A DNA stretch of 64,000 nt from positions 3,177,732 through 3,241,731 of the forward strand of contig LNGK01000003.1 of the NCBI GenBank assembly GCA_001510575.1, given 5' to 3'. Of this stretch, positions 12,801 to 23,993 are shown piece after piece. A program made the translations under genes and the position numbers. The DNA is from Knoxdaviesia capensis (taxonomy: Eukaryota; Ascomycota; Sordariomycetes; Microascales; Gondwanamycetaceae). Position 1 is the first letter of the stretch. The number at the start of each line of letters is the position of its first letter. A model generated the notes under the pieces. The model did not search any database. It saw only the letters and a list, made by a program, of their open reading frames with translations, and was not told where the DNA came from.

Positions 12801-13507
12801 ATTAACCCTAACCCGTCGGCCTTCGGGTTGCAAACCTGAACGAACGCCGGCGGCCAGCCCGACCACAAACACCGTCCCGCAAAATCTCCACGAGAGGACG
12901 AATCCGGGCATATGCAGGGCCACCTCAAAGATTCAACAGTGAGTCTGCAGGTGCTTGACCATCTCCAGGTGCAGGACGACGATTCAGGCCGTTCTGGGCT
13001 GGTGGAGGCGAAGACCGTTTCAGCCCCAAAAAAGCAACCACCGAAGAAACCACACCCTCAACGCTGCCTTTTTGACCTGCCCCAAGTTGGGACACATTGG
13101 CCGAGGAGAGTGAGTCCTTATTGCTCCATGAAAAGACCGGTGTGTGCGGGTGCTTTCAGAATTTTGGGTTTGACTCTCGTCCACACAATGTGGCGTTCAC
13201 GTTTTGGCTCCTACTGTGCCAGAGGGGAAATTGCATGTGGCCGTGGGAAGGGTCTGGGAAACCCAGCTGCGAGCAGTCCTAAAATAAGAAACAAACAAGA
13301 GAAGACACACAGCCCCCCCGGGGGGAAAGCAGAAACAAGAATAACCCAGAGGATCCAGATAGTCGCATCCCTACGATCATCATTTCCCACTCTTCAAGTG
13401 TGTGCCTGGGGCGAACACTGAACAACATGGAAGTGCGTCGATAGTTCATGAAGCACACGCACAAAAAAAAACAAACGTTTGGGGGCTCACCAAAAGAAAG
13501 TGCACCC

Positions 13508-13532
13508 AGTACTGTACTGTACTATACTGTAT
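13508..13532. repeat. Degenerate pentanucleotide array (TACTG)n
   Basis: About five tandem units of period 5, reading TACTG with single changes (TACTA, TATTG). It shows that the palindromes elsewhere are built from this pentamer and its reverse complement. Confidence 0.6.
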
Positions 13533-14030
13533 TGCTGGGCCCAGGTGTGTGCCGATCACCCAGGTCGGCCGTGCCGAAACGCCGCCTTCGTCTGGCACCA
13601 ACAGGCAATTTACTGGATTCTGTCTCTGGCCTTGTCTTCCACTCGTGCGAGCTAGTGGTCGACCGACTGCTGGTTTTCTGGCTCCCGTGTTGGCCGTCTG
13701 GGCGGGAAAGCAATCCGGATGGCCACATGGGAGTTGGGATGGCCACGCACACACACACAAGTCGTTTGGGTTGAGCGATAGCCAGGAACTCCCAAAGCAC
13801 GCAACAACAAGAAAAAAAAAATCAGTCTGTTGGGACTGTCTCCCATTGGTTCTGCCACTCTCACACATCGCCGTTCCAACAGGTTTCGTTTCTGGATGAA
13901 GTCGGAACACTGGCCCGGTTTGGGGAAGTTTGATGCTTTATCTGACACACAGCGATTAGGCCGCACGCCGTTGCCATTGGGCTCGACACACATGAGAGAT
14001 ACAGAGCCCAAAACCCGGCACAGAAAGACA

Positions 14031-14070
14031 AGAGAGAGAGAGAGAGAGTGAGTGAGTGAGTGAGTGAGAG
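14031..14070. repeat. GA / GTGA microsatellite
   Basis: A (GA)n run of about 18 nt changes into about five GTGA tetramers. Simple-sequence DNA in an intergenic stretch. Confidence 0.8.
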
Positions 14071-15666
14071 AAGCTTATCAACGGGTTGCCATTTGTTTTT
14101 TGGTGACCTGCAGGACAGTGAGTGGGTGGGCGAATAGGAAGATGCAGAACAGACGAGACGAAACACACACGAGAGGCGAAGGGTGAGATCGGGCCTTCGA
14201 GATGCATTAGCCTGAGCTGGTTTTGGGCGTTCTTTTACTTCCGTCTTTGCTGGGTGTCCATCCTGCCGTTCTGACCAGTCAGGCCGTGACAAGCCAAGAT
14301 GCAGGACAAAAAATCCGATACATTAGTCCATTATGTGCATGCATGGGCGGCAGCGGAGCGAGTAAGTGAAGCGAGAATACTGTTCAGTACTGTACTGCAC
14401 ATAGAAGCAGGTGAGGAAGACACACCATCACGACTTAGGGCCCCCGATGGCGATGAATGATGATGTTAGTGTCACGCTGGAAGTTCCCCGGCTAGGAAAA
14501 GTGATCGCCGCCAATTCAGCAACATCTCCATGCCGTAGTAAGGAAAACCACTCGACTCGATTTGGTTCCCCAGAAGGTGGATATCTCGCTGGCTAGCCCA
14601 GATGTCTAATTCTGGGTTTTTATTTATGTAGCAATCTCCAGAAAGCACAAACCCACGCCAATCCATCAAAATCGGCACGTTGTTTGAAAAGAAATCCCCC
14701 CAAAGAAAGTATTGATCTTGTTCATTTCGAGGGATTGATTCTGGCATCCCTGTAGACAGGCAAACCCCCTGGACGACCATCTCGACAAGATTGCGCGTTG
14801 ATATATCCGCCCGTAATTACAACCAGCAGAAGGCACCACGACGATGACTTTTCACCAGCACTGAGTATAGTACAGTAGCCGTGTATTATTGTCAAGGTGT
14901 GTGTTCCCACAAACACGACCTTTCTTTTCCTTCTTGCTGGAGGCACTTCTAGCGCTCCTTTCAGCCCGGGATGGACACACCAGAGTCTGCTGATAAATTG
15001 GGAAACGAGGCTGTGGGCGGTGGGGTGGTATCCGCCCGCCCACCAAGTATTGCTCGTAAGGAATAGTGTTTCTCGTCTGTCGACAGCGTCTGTCTCTTGA
15101 TTTACCTGTGGCATCCCGGGAAGCCTTTTAATTACTTACTGGTCTATGACGGTGTTTGTAATAATATCCAGGATAACCAAGCTGGGTCGGTTGTGAACAA
15201 TTTTTTTTTTCCCTCTCTCAAAAGCGCCGGTTTCTTTTGGGGCGTTCGCGTCTTTAATTTCACGTATTGCCGCCTCCTTCCCTCCATATACTGCACAGTT
15301 GCCATTTGATTTGGAGTTTAATTAAGGCTGTTTATTTACGACGAGCTGTACATTACATGGTACTGTGCTGTATTGTACTGTAAATAGAGAGATGCTGTAA
15401 GTACCTGTCTGAGCGTGCATTCACAAGAGTACTCAAGGTCGGACGGATCTGACATACAAATATCCAACTGAAATAAGGCATTGCGGTTCATTTAGGGGTG
15501 GCGGTCCTGCACACTGTACCTACCAGACGTACGTTGGGCAATCCTTGTCACCACCAAGGCAGCGAGTAAAATTGAGGGAATGCCAGCTGCCAGCACGGCC
15601 AGATTACAGTTACAGCTGCTGTGCTGTTGCCTGTGTGACGATCTCTTGTAACACACACGATAATAG

Positions 15667-15750
15667 TGTACAGTACAGTAGGGACGTCTTCTGGTCCCTG
15701 GGAAAGGATGATCATCCGTCGTCCCGACACTACTGTACAGTACTGTATAC
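15667..15750. repeat. Paired ACAGT/ACTGT palindromes
   Basis: TACAGTACAGTA at about 15669-15680 and a longer run at 15731-15750 that includes TACAGTACTGTA, the third exact copy of the 12-bp palindrome in the window. Confidence 0.6.
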
Positions 15751-16280
15751 CTAAGGACTGCACTCTGGCTCTGACATACGTTTCGTACACGTACCTCCTC
15801 GTCCTTTATCCCCATACATCATCGCGAAGGACGCAAAACGTGTCGTTTGCAGGGGTGGCAAGCCGCGATTCACAGCTTCTCGATTTGGCCATCAGAGGCC
15901 AACGTCACTTGCCTATAGCAGCCGTATACGGACGGCAGAGGATGCACACTTCTCGTACTCGCTCACATATCACTCCATCCATATACCTCCTGTGCTTATA
16001 CCTGCCATCTTCAACGGCCCAACACACGACGGCTTGACGTGGACAGCAGCACCACCTGCTTGCCGACGGCGCATACGACGACGACGACGACGACGCGACC
16101 GACGACAGACATTATGTGAAGGATCTTCGAGTATCTCTTGCTTCCTGCTTGCTGGAGGTGCCATTGAGGCCAACCGAACGACGGCCGGCCGAGATTCACC
16201 ATCTCCCCATCGCGCTGCTGCCCCTGGCCGCCGTCTCTGGCTCTGGTCTGTCTGTTTCTGGAGTGTGATAGTGGCACACC

Positions 16281-16311
<31 letters not shown>
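16281..16311. repeat. CAGGCA hexanucleotide microsatellite
   Basis: About five tandem CAGGCA units in intergenic DNA. No coding frame using them can be supported. Confidence 0.85.
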
Positions 16312-16654
16312 CGAAGTACCGTACAATACTGTCCTTACCAGCAATATTTTCTGTCCGATACTGCATGAGACATCCCTGTTTGCTGTAATAACCACTCTAT
16401 TCACACACCTGGCAACCCCTGGCCATCCCCACCAACACACACGATGCCTTCAATACGCCGACACCCCCCCTTCCTCAATATTACCATGGCGTTCCTTGGG
16501 GGTTTCTTTTTCTTTTTCTTTTTTCTGTTATTTCTTTTGTACCATCATCTCATCTCTTCTGTCCCTTCTTCTTCTGCTTCTTCCTTTTCCCACAGACGCC
16601 TCAAAGAGCCCGCCCGTAGCCACATTTACTGGGTGCTGTTGTATCGGCAGTAGT

Positions 16655-16670
16655 GTACTGTATACAGTAC
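16655..16670. repeat. 16-bp perfect palindrome GTACTGTATACAGTAC
   Basis: Each half is GTACTGTA and the reverse complement completes it. It is the longest perfect member of the pentamer palindrome family in the window. Confidence 0.7.
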
Positions 16671-16799
16671 TTGCGCCTGGCCTCGAAGTGCTGTGCAGCA
16701 ACACGCCTGTGGTGCATAAGTAACTCTCCCCGCGTCTGCCAATATAAACGGTACTTGGCAGCCGCTAAACCTGCCCTACTTATCTCAGCTCATTATAGG

Positions 16800-17952
16800 A
16801 AAATTAGAATGCAACAGTAGCGCTGCTTCCTTGCCAAGGGACTCTGTAATTCAGTATTACCAAACTGTGGGCATTTTAATTCTATTGTTGTTTTTTTCCT
16901 TCGTATTTTCGTCTCGCTTCTCTTCTCTTCCTCTTCTCTTCCTTTCCTCTCCTCTTTTTTCTTCTTCCTCCAGGCTTATCTGCTTCATCCACCATCTCGT
17001 CCATCACCAACTATCCTCACCTCTTCCTCCCCTTCTCGAATCTCCTGGAGCGATTCAGAAGCAAGTCTGCGAGATTTGCCTTCTGGTCGAATCCGTCCAC
17101 TCCTTTGGTTTTTTCATATTGCGAAGATAGAAAACGCAAAGCATCAAGTGTTTAAATTTTTTCTTTTAATATCAAGACTAGAGAATCAGTCCAGAATTGC
17201 AGTGTTGTCTTTTTTTCAATTCGTCGCTTTTTCTTTGCTTAGCTTCATGGCTCTTGGGGGTTCTTCCCGTTCCTTTCGTTTCTCGTGTGCTTTCTCTGCC
17301 AGTCATATCTCGACATTTTGCGAGCCGGTCTTCCAGCGTTTTTGAGTTCATTCTTTTGTTTATCTTAGATGGCTTCTTCAAGCTTTTTCTAACTCCCAAT
17401 TACTACTGCCTCCCGCCCGCCATACGTCAAAAAAGAGAATTCCCGAGATCCAGAACCGCCTCCTACGCCTTCGAGCCTACTCCGGATCAACTCGCTTCCA
17501 CCACTTCCGCCGAACTTCGACCAGTGCTTGCTGCAGATCCGTCGTCCAATTCCAGACCCCATCGACTGAACGGTAGATTCCGGTCATCTCTGATAGCTAG
17601 TGTGCTGTTCCAATTCCAATTGCCACTGCATCTCGATCCCACTCCTCGAGACCTTCAATTCCGCTCTCGATCCCGATCCCAGACGCCGTCATCCCTGTGT
17701 CCTCGCCTACCACGCGGGACACAGCCAACAGACCGACCACTTCTGTGTGTGCCGTGTCTTGACCCTCTTTTTTTTCTTGTCTTGGAAGCTCCGTCACCCC
17801 GATATCAGTCCTGAACTTCGTCTCGCGAGCCCCTATGATCCAGCAACGATAACACTCTTCTCCTGTTTCCTTCTTTGTTTTGATACACTTCTTGCTGGCT
17901 TTTCTTCTTCTGCACCATCCGCTGAGCGGTTGGCCGTGAGACAAACCTCAAA
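16800..17952 (+). promoter_or_regulatory. Pyrimidine-rich leader of the 1047-residue gene
   Basis: From about 16860 the plus strand is strongly T/C-rich up to the start codon at 17953. This pattern is typical of promoters and long 5' leaders of filamentous fungal genes. No conserved upstream frame or intron can be assigned with confidence. Confidence 0.4.
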
Positions 17953-20900
17953 ATGGCCTCTGCTTACGGACCTGAGAAGCCAATCGATTATCCGCCTCGG
18001 AGAAGCCTCGATGAGATTGCTCTGAATCGTAGGTCTGGCTCTCACCTTCTCTCTCACAACGTCCCGTCCTCTCCGCGGTTCCAACCCACAATGCCGAACC
18101 CTCCTTTTGTTTTCCCGTCCCGGCCAGAGTCTCCGCAGACTTCTCTTCATCGCCTGCCAGATACGGCCCCCGACTCGGGTGCCACCATGCTGCCCGCTCC
18201 TCGCTCATCAATGGAGCGTGCTTCCCGCCCACCATCACTACCCTCGCTCCCCGACTTTGTCTTCAATCCTGGATCTTCAGTTCATGTAGACAAGCCTACG
18301 CTTCTTAGCCCTCCGCCCCCTCTTACGCCTCTTTCTCCACGCGCTATCCCTTCTCCCCGATTAGCCCATGGCCACCGTCGCGGCGGCAGTGAGTTCGTCG
18401 GTGGAAGCATTCGCGGCGGTGACTCGATTACCATCACCAGCTCCAGTCCCACCAAATCCGATGGCGGCTTTTCCTCTCCAACTTTCCAGCTTCCTGTTTC
18501 CACCCCGTCTTCGTGTCCACCTTCCGCGTCGACGTCTAGCCTCCCTAACCCCGTCTCCGAGCCCATGACCTCCTCGATTGTTCCTGCTCCGGAGCCCTCT
18601 CCCATTCCGTCAATTTCGTCGGTATCTTCTCCTGCACCCTCGGGACCTCCCGCTGGCCGTCGGCGCCATGCCCATCGTCGATCTGCCGCCATTTCCAGTC
18701 ACGACTTGGCGTCAATCATGATCCCGAACCAGGCGGCGCGAGGAACCAGTGCGCCTGTCAGCCCGGCTGTGGCGCCTACCCCACGACTCTCCCCGCACTT
18801 CGTACCGGATCAGCCCACCAAGCCGTCTGATCAGCTGGCGGTTCCAGTCCCAATCCCGGTTTCCGTCTCAGTTCCAACTCCCGTCGCTGAACCGACTCCA
18901 GCCCCCGAAGAACTGGCCATCCCCGAACCTGTTGTCGAGGCCAAGCAAGCCGATCTGCCTAAAGTGAGCCCGCGGGCACGAGTGGGCTTTTCGGAAACTG
19001 TTGAATTCATTCCGCGCCCACTTTCTCTTGTTTCAACCGACACCTCGAGCACGGCAACCGCCATTCCTAGTCACACCGTGTCCGATAGTATCTCGTCGCT
19101 AGTATCTGGCCCTGGTTTCGTTTTCGACCCGGATTCGAGCTTTGGAGCCGAGAGCACTGAGGCTGATGCTGGCCGGGAGTCAAGCCCGACAACACGCCCC
19201 CAAACCGCGGGTGCCATCCTCGAACGCCGCCGGAGTGCAAGCGATCTCGAACAAACAGAACAGTCTCCCCCGCGTCGACGAAACTCAATTCCCGCCTTGA
19301 CCCATTCTGACGGGCTCTCTCCCACGGCGGGAAACGACGCGACAGCCACTGACAACAACGCGAACCGAACCCCCAAGAGATGGTCTTTCTTTGGACTGGA
19401 TACCTTCACCAATGGAGCCAGTAGCCCTTCCAAAGCGAGATCTCTCAGCACGTCATCGTCTGGATCCGAGCACGCCGCCCAGTCTGCTGCTGACTCTCCC
19501 GAGCAGTCGCAGACTGTCGAACCGTCTGTTGCTGCTGTTTCTGATGCCCAAACATCTGATATCTGCGACAAGTCTATGAAGCGTTTCACCAAGAAGCCAA
19601 CTCGCAAGAAGAAGGTCAAGACCTGGGCGGGCTCCTTTTTGCCCAAGAAGTCGAAGATGATGCGTGTCAAGAAGTCGAAGGCTGGATCTGTTCGTTCTCG
19701 CTCTTCGTCTCGTGCTGCGTCCATCGAGCCGATGGATTCCGTGGTCAATGTCATGGCTACTCCTACTGAGGACATCGAGGCTGAGTCTATTGGGGCTTGT
19801 CAAACCAAGCCCTCGACTGCCGATGACGACGCCGTTGACCCCGATGACACTCCGTCGGTTCCCACTGTCAAGGTGGAGGATGACACAACGTATCAGATAA
19901 TCGATCTGGATGCCGCGCTGGGCCCCTTCAATACCCCCCTTCCTCACAACCCTGAGTGGGAGGCTGCTCAACGGGCGGCCGGCAATGTCAAGCGCAAGCT
20001 TCACAGCGCCCAAGGCCTGAAGGGGTTCGCTGGACCTGGCATGCATTACCACCGTCGCGCTGAAAGTGCACCTGAAATGGTCCCTTTCGAGCGTGGCCGG
20101 TTTGGCGTCCACCGGTTTGGCAGCAATTCGACCATGGCTGATGTTTTCGAAGAGGATGAAGATGAGGATGGCGAGCGCAAGGGCAGTGAGGATTCTTCGG
20201 ATAGTGAGTCGTTGTCTACTCCCGAGGTCGAGATTTCTGAGGCTATGGCGTCCTCAGCGGCTTCGGTGATTTCCAAGAAGTCTGATGCTGCGACGCCTAC
20301 GGCCACTGCCACTACCCCCACCGCTCTCCCTCTTCCCAAGGCTATCGATGCCGACGTGGCGTCGATTTCTTCTCTCCCCGACCCTGGCGAATATCTGCGC
20401 ACGCGACGAGTCCCAAGCATGCGCTCCGAGCACTCTGTCGCTTCCCTCAAAGCGATCAGCATTACCGACGAGACGATTATCACGATCCCGGCCAGTGCAA
20501 CCCCACAAAAGCCCTCCCCATCAAACTCTGCCGCACCATCTCCGAGAAGATCGCTTCTCAGCCACAACCTGGTGGCCGCGGAAGTCAGCCCTCTGCAGCT
20601 GCCGGCGCCTCCTCACGGCCCGGTTAGCCCGTACTCGATCGGCAACAGCACCATGTTCCCCTCTCCCCTTTCCCCCAAATCCTATGATACCCAGAGAATG
20701 TCGACGGCGCCGTCGTCATTGAACGACGAGAACAGCTTCCAGAGTCTCCTGCGCGGAGAACCCGGCCCCGAAGTCCGGATTTCCGTTGACGACATCCCGT
20801 CGCTCACGTCGAGCAACTCGACGTTGACGCGCGACAGTGGCGTTGGGTCGTTCGCCCGCCCCAACGCGCAGTTCCGCGAGCAACGGCCGATGTCGGTGTC

Positions 20901-21096
20901 GTCGGAGGCGTTTGGCCGGCGGCGGTCGAGCATTGTCAGCCTCAGCCGGCTGATCAACAGCTCGCACGGCGAGCGCAGCAAGCTGTCGACGGAGGTGGCG
21001 TTTGCCGACGAGCCGTCCAAGAAGGACAAGGGCAGCCGCGCCAAGCGTCTGAGCCGGCTGGTGCAATTTTGGAAACCTAAAGAGAGCACGGCATGA
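17953..21096 (+). CDS. Large Pro/Ser-rich protein, possibly 'cell wall proline-rich protein' family
   Basis: A single uninterrupted frame of 1047 residues starting at the first ATG after a pyrimidine-rich leader (AAAATGG context). The sequence is mostly low complexity, rich in Ser, Pro, Thr and Ala, with many SP/TP sites that suggest phosphorylation. It has no signal peptide or membrane span despite the 'cell wall' label that I recall for similar Aspergillus proteins. Islands that look conserved are AHGHRRGGSEFVGG (about 139-152), RRHAHRRSAAISSHDLASIM (about 237-256), a Lys-rich stretch with KTWAGSFLPKKSK (about 557-569), and a basic C-terminus with KRLSRLVQFWKPKE. The basic patches could bind nucleic acid, membrane or a kinase; no enzymatic domain is visible. 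A cytosolic or nuclear regulatory protein is as likely as a wall component. The gene itself is clear; the function is not. Confidence 0.85.
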   Translation: MASAYGPEKPIDYPPRRSLDEIALNRRSGSHLLSHNVPSSPRFQPTMPNPPFVFPSRPESPQTSLHRLPDTAPDSGATMLPAPRSSMERASRPPSLPSLPDFVFNPGSSVHVDKPTLLSPPPPLTPLSPRAIPSPRLAHGHRRGGSEFVGGSIRGGDSITITSSSPTKSDGGFSSPTFQLPVSTPSSCPPSASTSSLPNPVSEPMTSSIVPAPEPSPIPSISSVSSPAPSGPPAGRRRHAHRRSAAISSHDLASIMIPNQAARGTSAPVSPAVAPTPRLSPHFVPDQPTKPSDQLAVPVPIPVSVSVPTPVAEPTPAPEELAIPEPVVEAKQADLPKVSPRARVGFSETVEFIPRPLSLVSTDTSSTATAIPSHTVSDSISSLVSGPGFVFDPDSSFGAESTEADAGRESSPTTRPQTAGAILERRRSASDLEQTEQSPPRRRNSIPALTHSDGLSPTAGNDATATDNNANRTPKRWSFFGLDTFTNGASSPSKARSLSTSSSGSEHAAQSAADSPEQSQTVEPSVAAVSDAQTSDICDKSMKRFTKKPTRKKKVKTWAGSFLPKKSKMMRVKKSKAGSVRSRSSSRAASIEPMDSVVNVMATPTEDIEAESIGACQTKPSTADDDAVDPDDTPSVPTVKVEDDTTYQIIDLDAALGPFNTPLPHNPEWEAAQRAAGNVKRKLHSAQGLKGFAGPGMHYHRRAESAPEMVPFERGRFGVHRFGSNSTMADVFEEDEDEDGERKGSEDSSDSESLSTPEVEISEAMASSAASVISKKSDAATPTATATTPTALPLPKAIDADVASISSLPDPGEYLRTRRVPSMRSEHSVASLKAISITDETIITIPASATPQKPSPSNSAAPSPRRSLLSHNLVAAEVSPLQLPAPPHGPVSPYSIGNSTMFPSPLSPKSYDTQRMSTAPSSLNDENSFQSLLRGEPGPEVRISVDDIPSLTSSNSTLTRDSGVGSFARPNAQFREQRPMSVSSEAFGRRRSSIVSLSRLINSSHGERSKLSTEVAFADEPSKKDKGSRAKRLSRLVQFWKPKESTA

Positions 21097-22708
21097 AATG
21101 AGTGATTATGGCATTTTTTCTTTCTTTTTTTCAGTTGGACTTCTACTACTTCCTCCCCCTCCTGTTAACGATGATGGTGATGAGATTTTTTTCTTCCTCC
21201 TTTTAGCCTCTTCCTCCCATGTGCTTTTCTCTCTCCCGTGTTTGCTGATTTTGATTCCTTCTGACGCTCTTCCTGTTCACGCAAACGTTGAAATACCTGG
21301 TTTTTCAGTTCCCTTTTTTTGTTTCCTGTTGGGCACATATGTTTTCTATGGAATCCGAGTTGAGAAATGCCCTGCTCTATGGTATTTTCGGAACGTCCAT
21401 GGCTCTTTTTTTTCTTCAATCTAATCACATCTCTTGTTCTTCGTTTGGCGAAATCTTTTTTTTTTATCTTCCAAAGTTGAGACAAGATATCTATTTCATA
21501 CTAGCTTCTGCTTGTGGTTCTCTGAATAAGGGGTTTTTTTTTTTTTTTTGGCTTTTGCTTCTTTGCTCGCGTTTCTCATCTCCTCTCTCATCTCTCCTCC
21601 TGATGTGCTGGTGCAGCACACACAAAAAAAGACGAAGTCGAGACCGAGGGGGACATCATTGTGTCTTACACCCGCAACTCGGACTTGATTGATTTTGGCT
21701 TGGTGGTTTCATACCCGTGCTTTTTCGGATTCTGCGTTGGTCACATTCATTTTTTCTATCCCACGTTCGAGACTGCATTCATACCGTCTCGCAGATTGTT
21801 CGGACTTTTCTCAAAGACTTTGGGCGGTTCTTTTATATCTCCCCATTCTGAAGTTTTTCTTTTCTTATAGTTATCCCTCTCTTTTTTATTTTTATTATAT
21901 ATCGATTCATGATTACACGAGTTGCAAACATTTCTCTCTCTCATTTTTCTATCGTTTCAGTTTGTCTTTCCTTGCTTTTCGTCTTTTGAGCAGCGGCACT
22001 CTCTCTCTATCTATCGTTCCTACATCATTTCTCTTTTTACATCTCTTATCTGGCTTCTTGTGGTTTTCTGGACATCTTTCCACACGCGCTCTTACTGTTG
22101 TGTCTGTTGTGTCGGGCTGGGGGAATGGCGGTTGGATGGGCGGGGAAGGGGGGGGGGGGGTTTCGGCTCAGTGTGTGCGTGAGTGAGTGAAGGATTTCAT
22201 CGGGAACACATCTGGTTTTCTGTCTGTGCCAGAGCGGCGTCGTCGTCCTGTTACGGATCGCGGGCTCTTGGTCGATCGACTCAACCTTTTTTTCTTTCTT
22301 TTCACTCTTTAGAAACTGGGGGCCTTGGATGGACCTTTCGGATTTGTCGAATTTTTTATATAGCTAGCTAGTGGTATACTCGTCTACGAAGTCTACGAGG
22401 ACGACAAGAAATAAATGGTCCTCGATATTCATTACTTTCGTCTCTTTCTGATATGCTTCCGGTGGGCGGGAATTCTCCGCAAAATTCCCAAATCTTCCCC
22501 GAGAAGGAAGGCTCGTCTGAACTGTCTATCATTCTCCCGATCGTCTGATATCGTCATCATCCATCGACTCTTCTGTTACGTCTTTTGCATACATTCGTGA
22601 GCAGCACATCTGCCGGTGCTTGTTATCCGCTATGCTATCGGATCTTTCGTCAGCTATTGACGCCGTTGCCAAGACGGCAACAAGCTGGTGGACCGCAACC
22701 GCTGGCGG
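21097..22708. other. T-rich 3' flank and intergenic region
   Basis: For about 1 kb after the stop codon at 21096 the plus strand is extremely T-rich, with several pure T runs (for example near 21455-21465 and 21534-21550). After about 22200 the composition becomes balanced. No complete gene can be supported, but a 5' exon of the next small gene may lie between 22400 and 22660. Confidence 0.45.
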
Positions 22709-23017
22709 ATGGGCATCGACACAGAGGGGATGGACGTGCACGCAGCCACGTTCAACTTGCTCGGCGGCGGCGGGGGCCAAGGCGAGGGCGACTCGGCAGG
22801 CGGCCCCCATGGCGGGGGTCTGAATCCCATTCACCAAGTGCCGCGCCGCGATAGTGCGGCCGCGCTGTTTCCAAGTTGTGGGCGCGCCCCGAGTAAAGCG
22901 CTACGGTTCGAGCAGCTAGTCCTGCGCCCATCGGTCGCTGCGGCCGGCGAGCACGACATTGTGATCACAGAGACGGACTTTCAGGAGCTAGCAAGTCTGG
23001 TGTGGGAGCGGGTGTAA
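22709..23017 (+). CDS. Unrecognised small protein, 5' end uncertain
   Basis: From the ATG at 22709 the frame gives 102 residues, but it stays open back to 22661 and the upstream part (DGNKLVDRNRWRMGIDTEG) reads like real protein. The annotated start is therefore probably internal, and a short upstream exon is likely. A possible intron runs from GTGAGC near 22596 to CAAG at about 22673, but I could not find a start codon that joins it in frame. The C-terminal half (RRDSAAALFPSCGR, ALRFEQLVLRP, VITETDFQELASLVWE) has a folded-domain character after a Gly-rich linker. I do not recognise the family. Codon choice is GC-biased like the neighbouring genes. Confidence 0.45.
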   Translation: MGIDTEGMDVHAATFNLLGGGGGQGEGDSAGGPHGGGLNPIHQVPRRDSAAALFPSCGRAPSKALRFEQLVLRPSVAAAGEHDIVITETDFQELASLVWERV

Positions 23018-23451
23018 AGAAGAGACTCGTTTTCTCTGTCCTGCTATGCCTGGAATAATGTAATTCTGTTCGGGATTCAGGGGATCTCGGTCGTGTACTG
23101 GCGAGTGGTTCACCGCCTTTTAGAATTCTGCCGGTGGGAAGTCGCTCACCGCCTCCGCCACTTTTTCTTTCTTTTCATTAATTTTTCAACTGTTGGTGGC
23201 CGACCTAGTCAGTCTCGTTCAATATCAAGCCAACGATACCGCGATACATCCCCACGAAGACGACCCTTTTTCACCTCGATATTTCCTTTCTCAGAGTGAA
23301 AAGTTCCTGCGGTTCCAGACACTTTCGATCCGTCCTGAATCTTGCAGAGCGAGCACCGACCTGCCGTCGAATTGAGTCGCTTCCACACAACGCACATCCA
23401 CACACTTAGCGACCACCCCGCGAGGACCACCTCACGACCAAAAAAGACAGA
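23018..23451. other. Intergenic region upstream of cgr1
   Basis: Short spacer with a pyrimidine-rich patch at about 23160-23180 and a CA-rich leader just before the cgr1 start. No other feature seen. Confidence 0.5.
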
Positions 23452-23993
23452 ATGGAGTCCGGACCTGTCGTTGCCGCGCCGGCGAGTGCGCCGAAGAGCT
23501 TGGGAATGCGCAAGAATGGTACGCCACTCGTACATCTCCCTACACTTCCCCCCTCTCTCTCTCTGTCTCTGCCTCGCTCTCGGACGCCTTGCGGCACCCC
23601 GTGAGATCAACACAGAGCACAGGATTTCCTACAACGAAAAGCCGAAGAACCATCTCGATAGCAGTATACTAACAGGCTTTGTTCGTGATGTTGGGTGTGC
23701 TTACAGGCAAGGCGTGGCACGAGACCAAGAAGGCGTTCCGGCCCACGCGCGGGCTGACGCCGTACGACAAGCGCGCGAAGCAGCGGCTCGAGCTGGCGAC
23801 GACTAAGGCGAAGGAGCGCGAGATGAAGGACGAGAAGGAGAGCGAGCGCAAACAGCGCATCCAGAAGATACTCGACCGCAGAAAGGCCAAGGAGGAGCGC
23901 GAGCGCTACGAGGCGCTCGAGGCCAAGATGCACCGCAAGCGCGTCGAGCGGTTGAAGCGCAAGGAGAAGCGGAACAAGCTGATCAACTCGTGA
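23452..23993 (+). CDS. cgr1: rRNA-processing protein Cgr1 (CgrA)
   Basis: Small nucleolar coiled-coil protein needed for 60S ribosomal subunit maturation. Two exons, 23452-23518 and 23707-23993, give 117 residues, the usual length. The 188-nt intron starts GTACGC and ends TTACAG and splits a glycine codon. The N-terminus is short and Ala/Pro/Ser-rich with GMRKNGKAWH spanning the junction. The motif KAWHETKKAFRP followed by a long, almost uninterrupted Lys/Arg/Glu helix (ERKQRIQKILDRRKAKEERE, later HRKRVERLKRKEKRNKLI) is the signature of the family. The start at 23452 is the first ATG of exon 1 in a CAGAATGG context. No regulatory element specific to it is visible. Confidence 0.95.

Larger units (their letters stand above)
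12801..16799. other. Gene-free region, third part, pentamer-repeat-rich
   Basis: No supportable gene. This stretch holds the densest set of ACAGT/ACTGT palindromes in the window (about 13508, 14385, 14864, 15358, 15667, 15731, 16318 and 16655), a GA/GTGA microsatellite at 14031-14070, a CAGGCA hexamer array at 16281-16311, a CGA trinucleotide run at 16075-16096, and an AACCCTAA box at 12804-12811. Confidence 0.5.

Noticed and set aside
13400..13910. Overlapping 108-165 codon frames on both strands
   Set aside because: Composition and codon use look like intergenic DNA, and simple repeats run through them.
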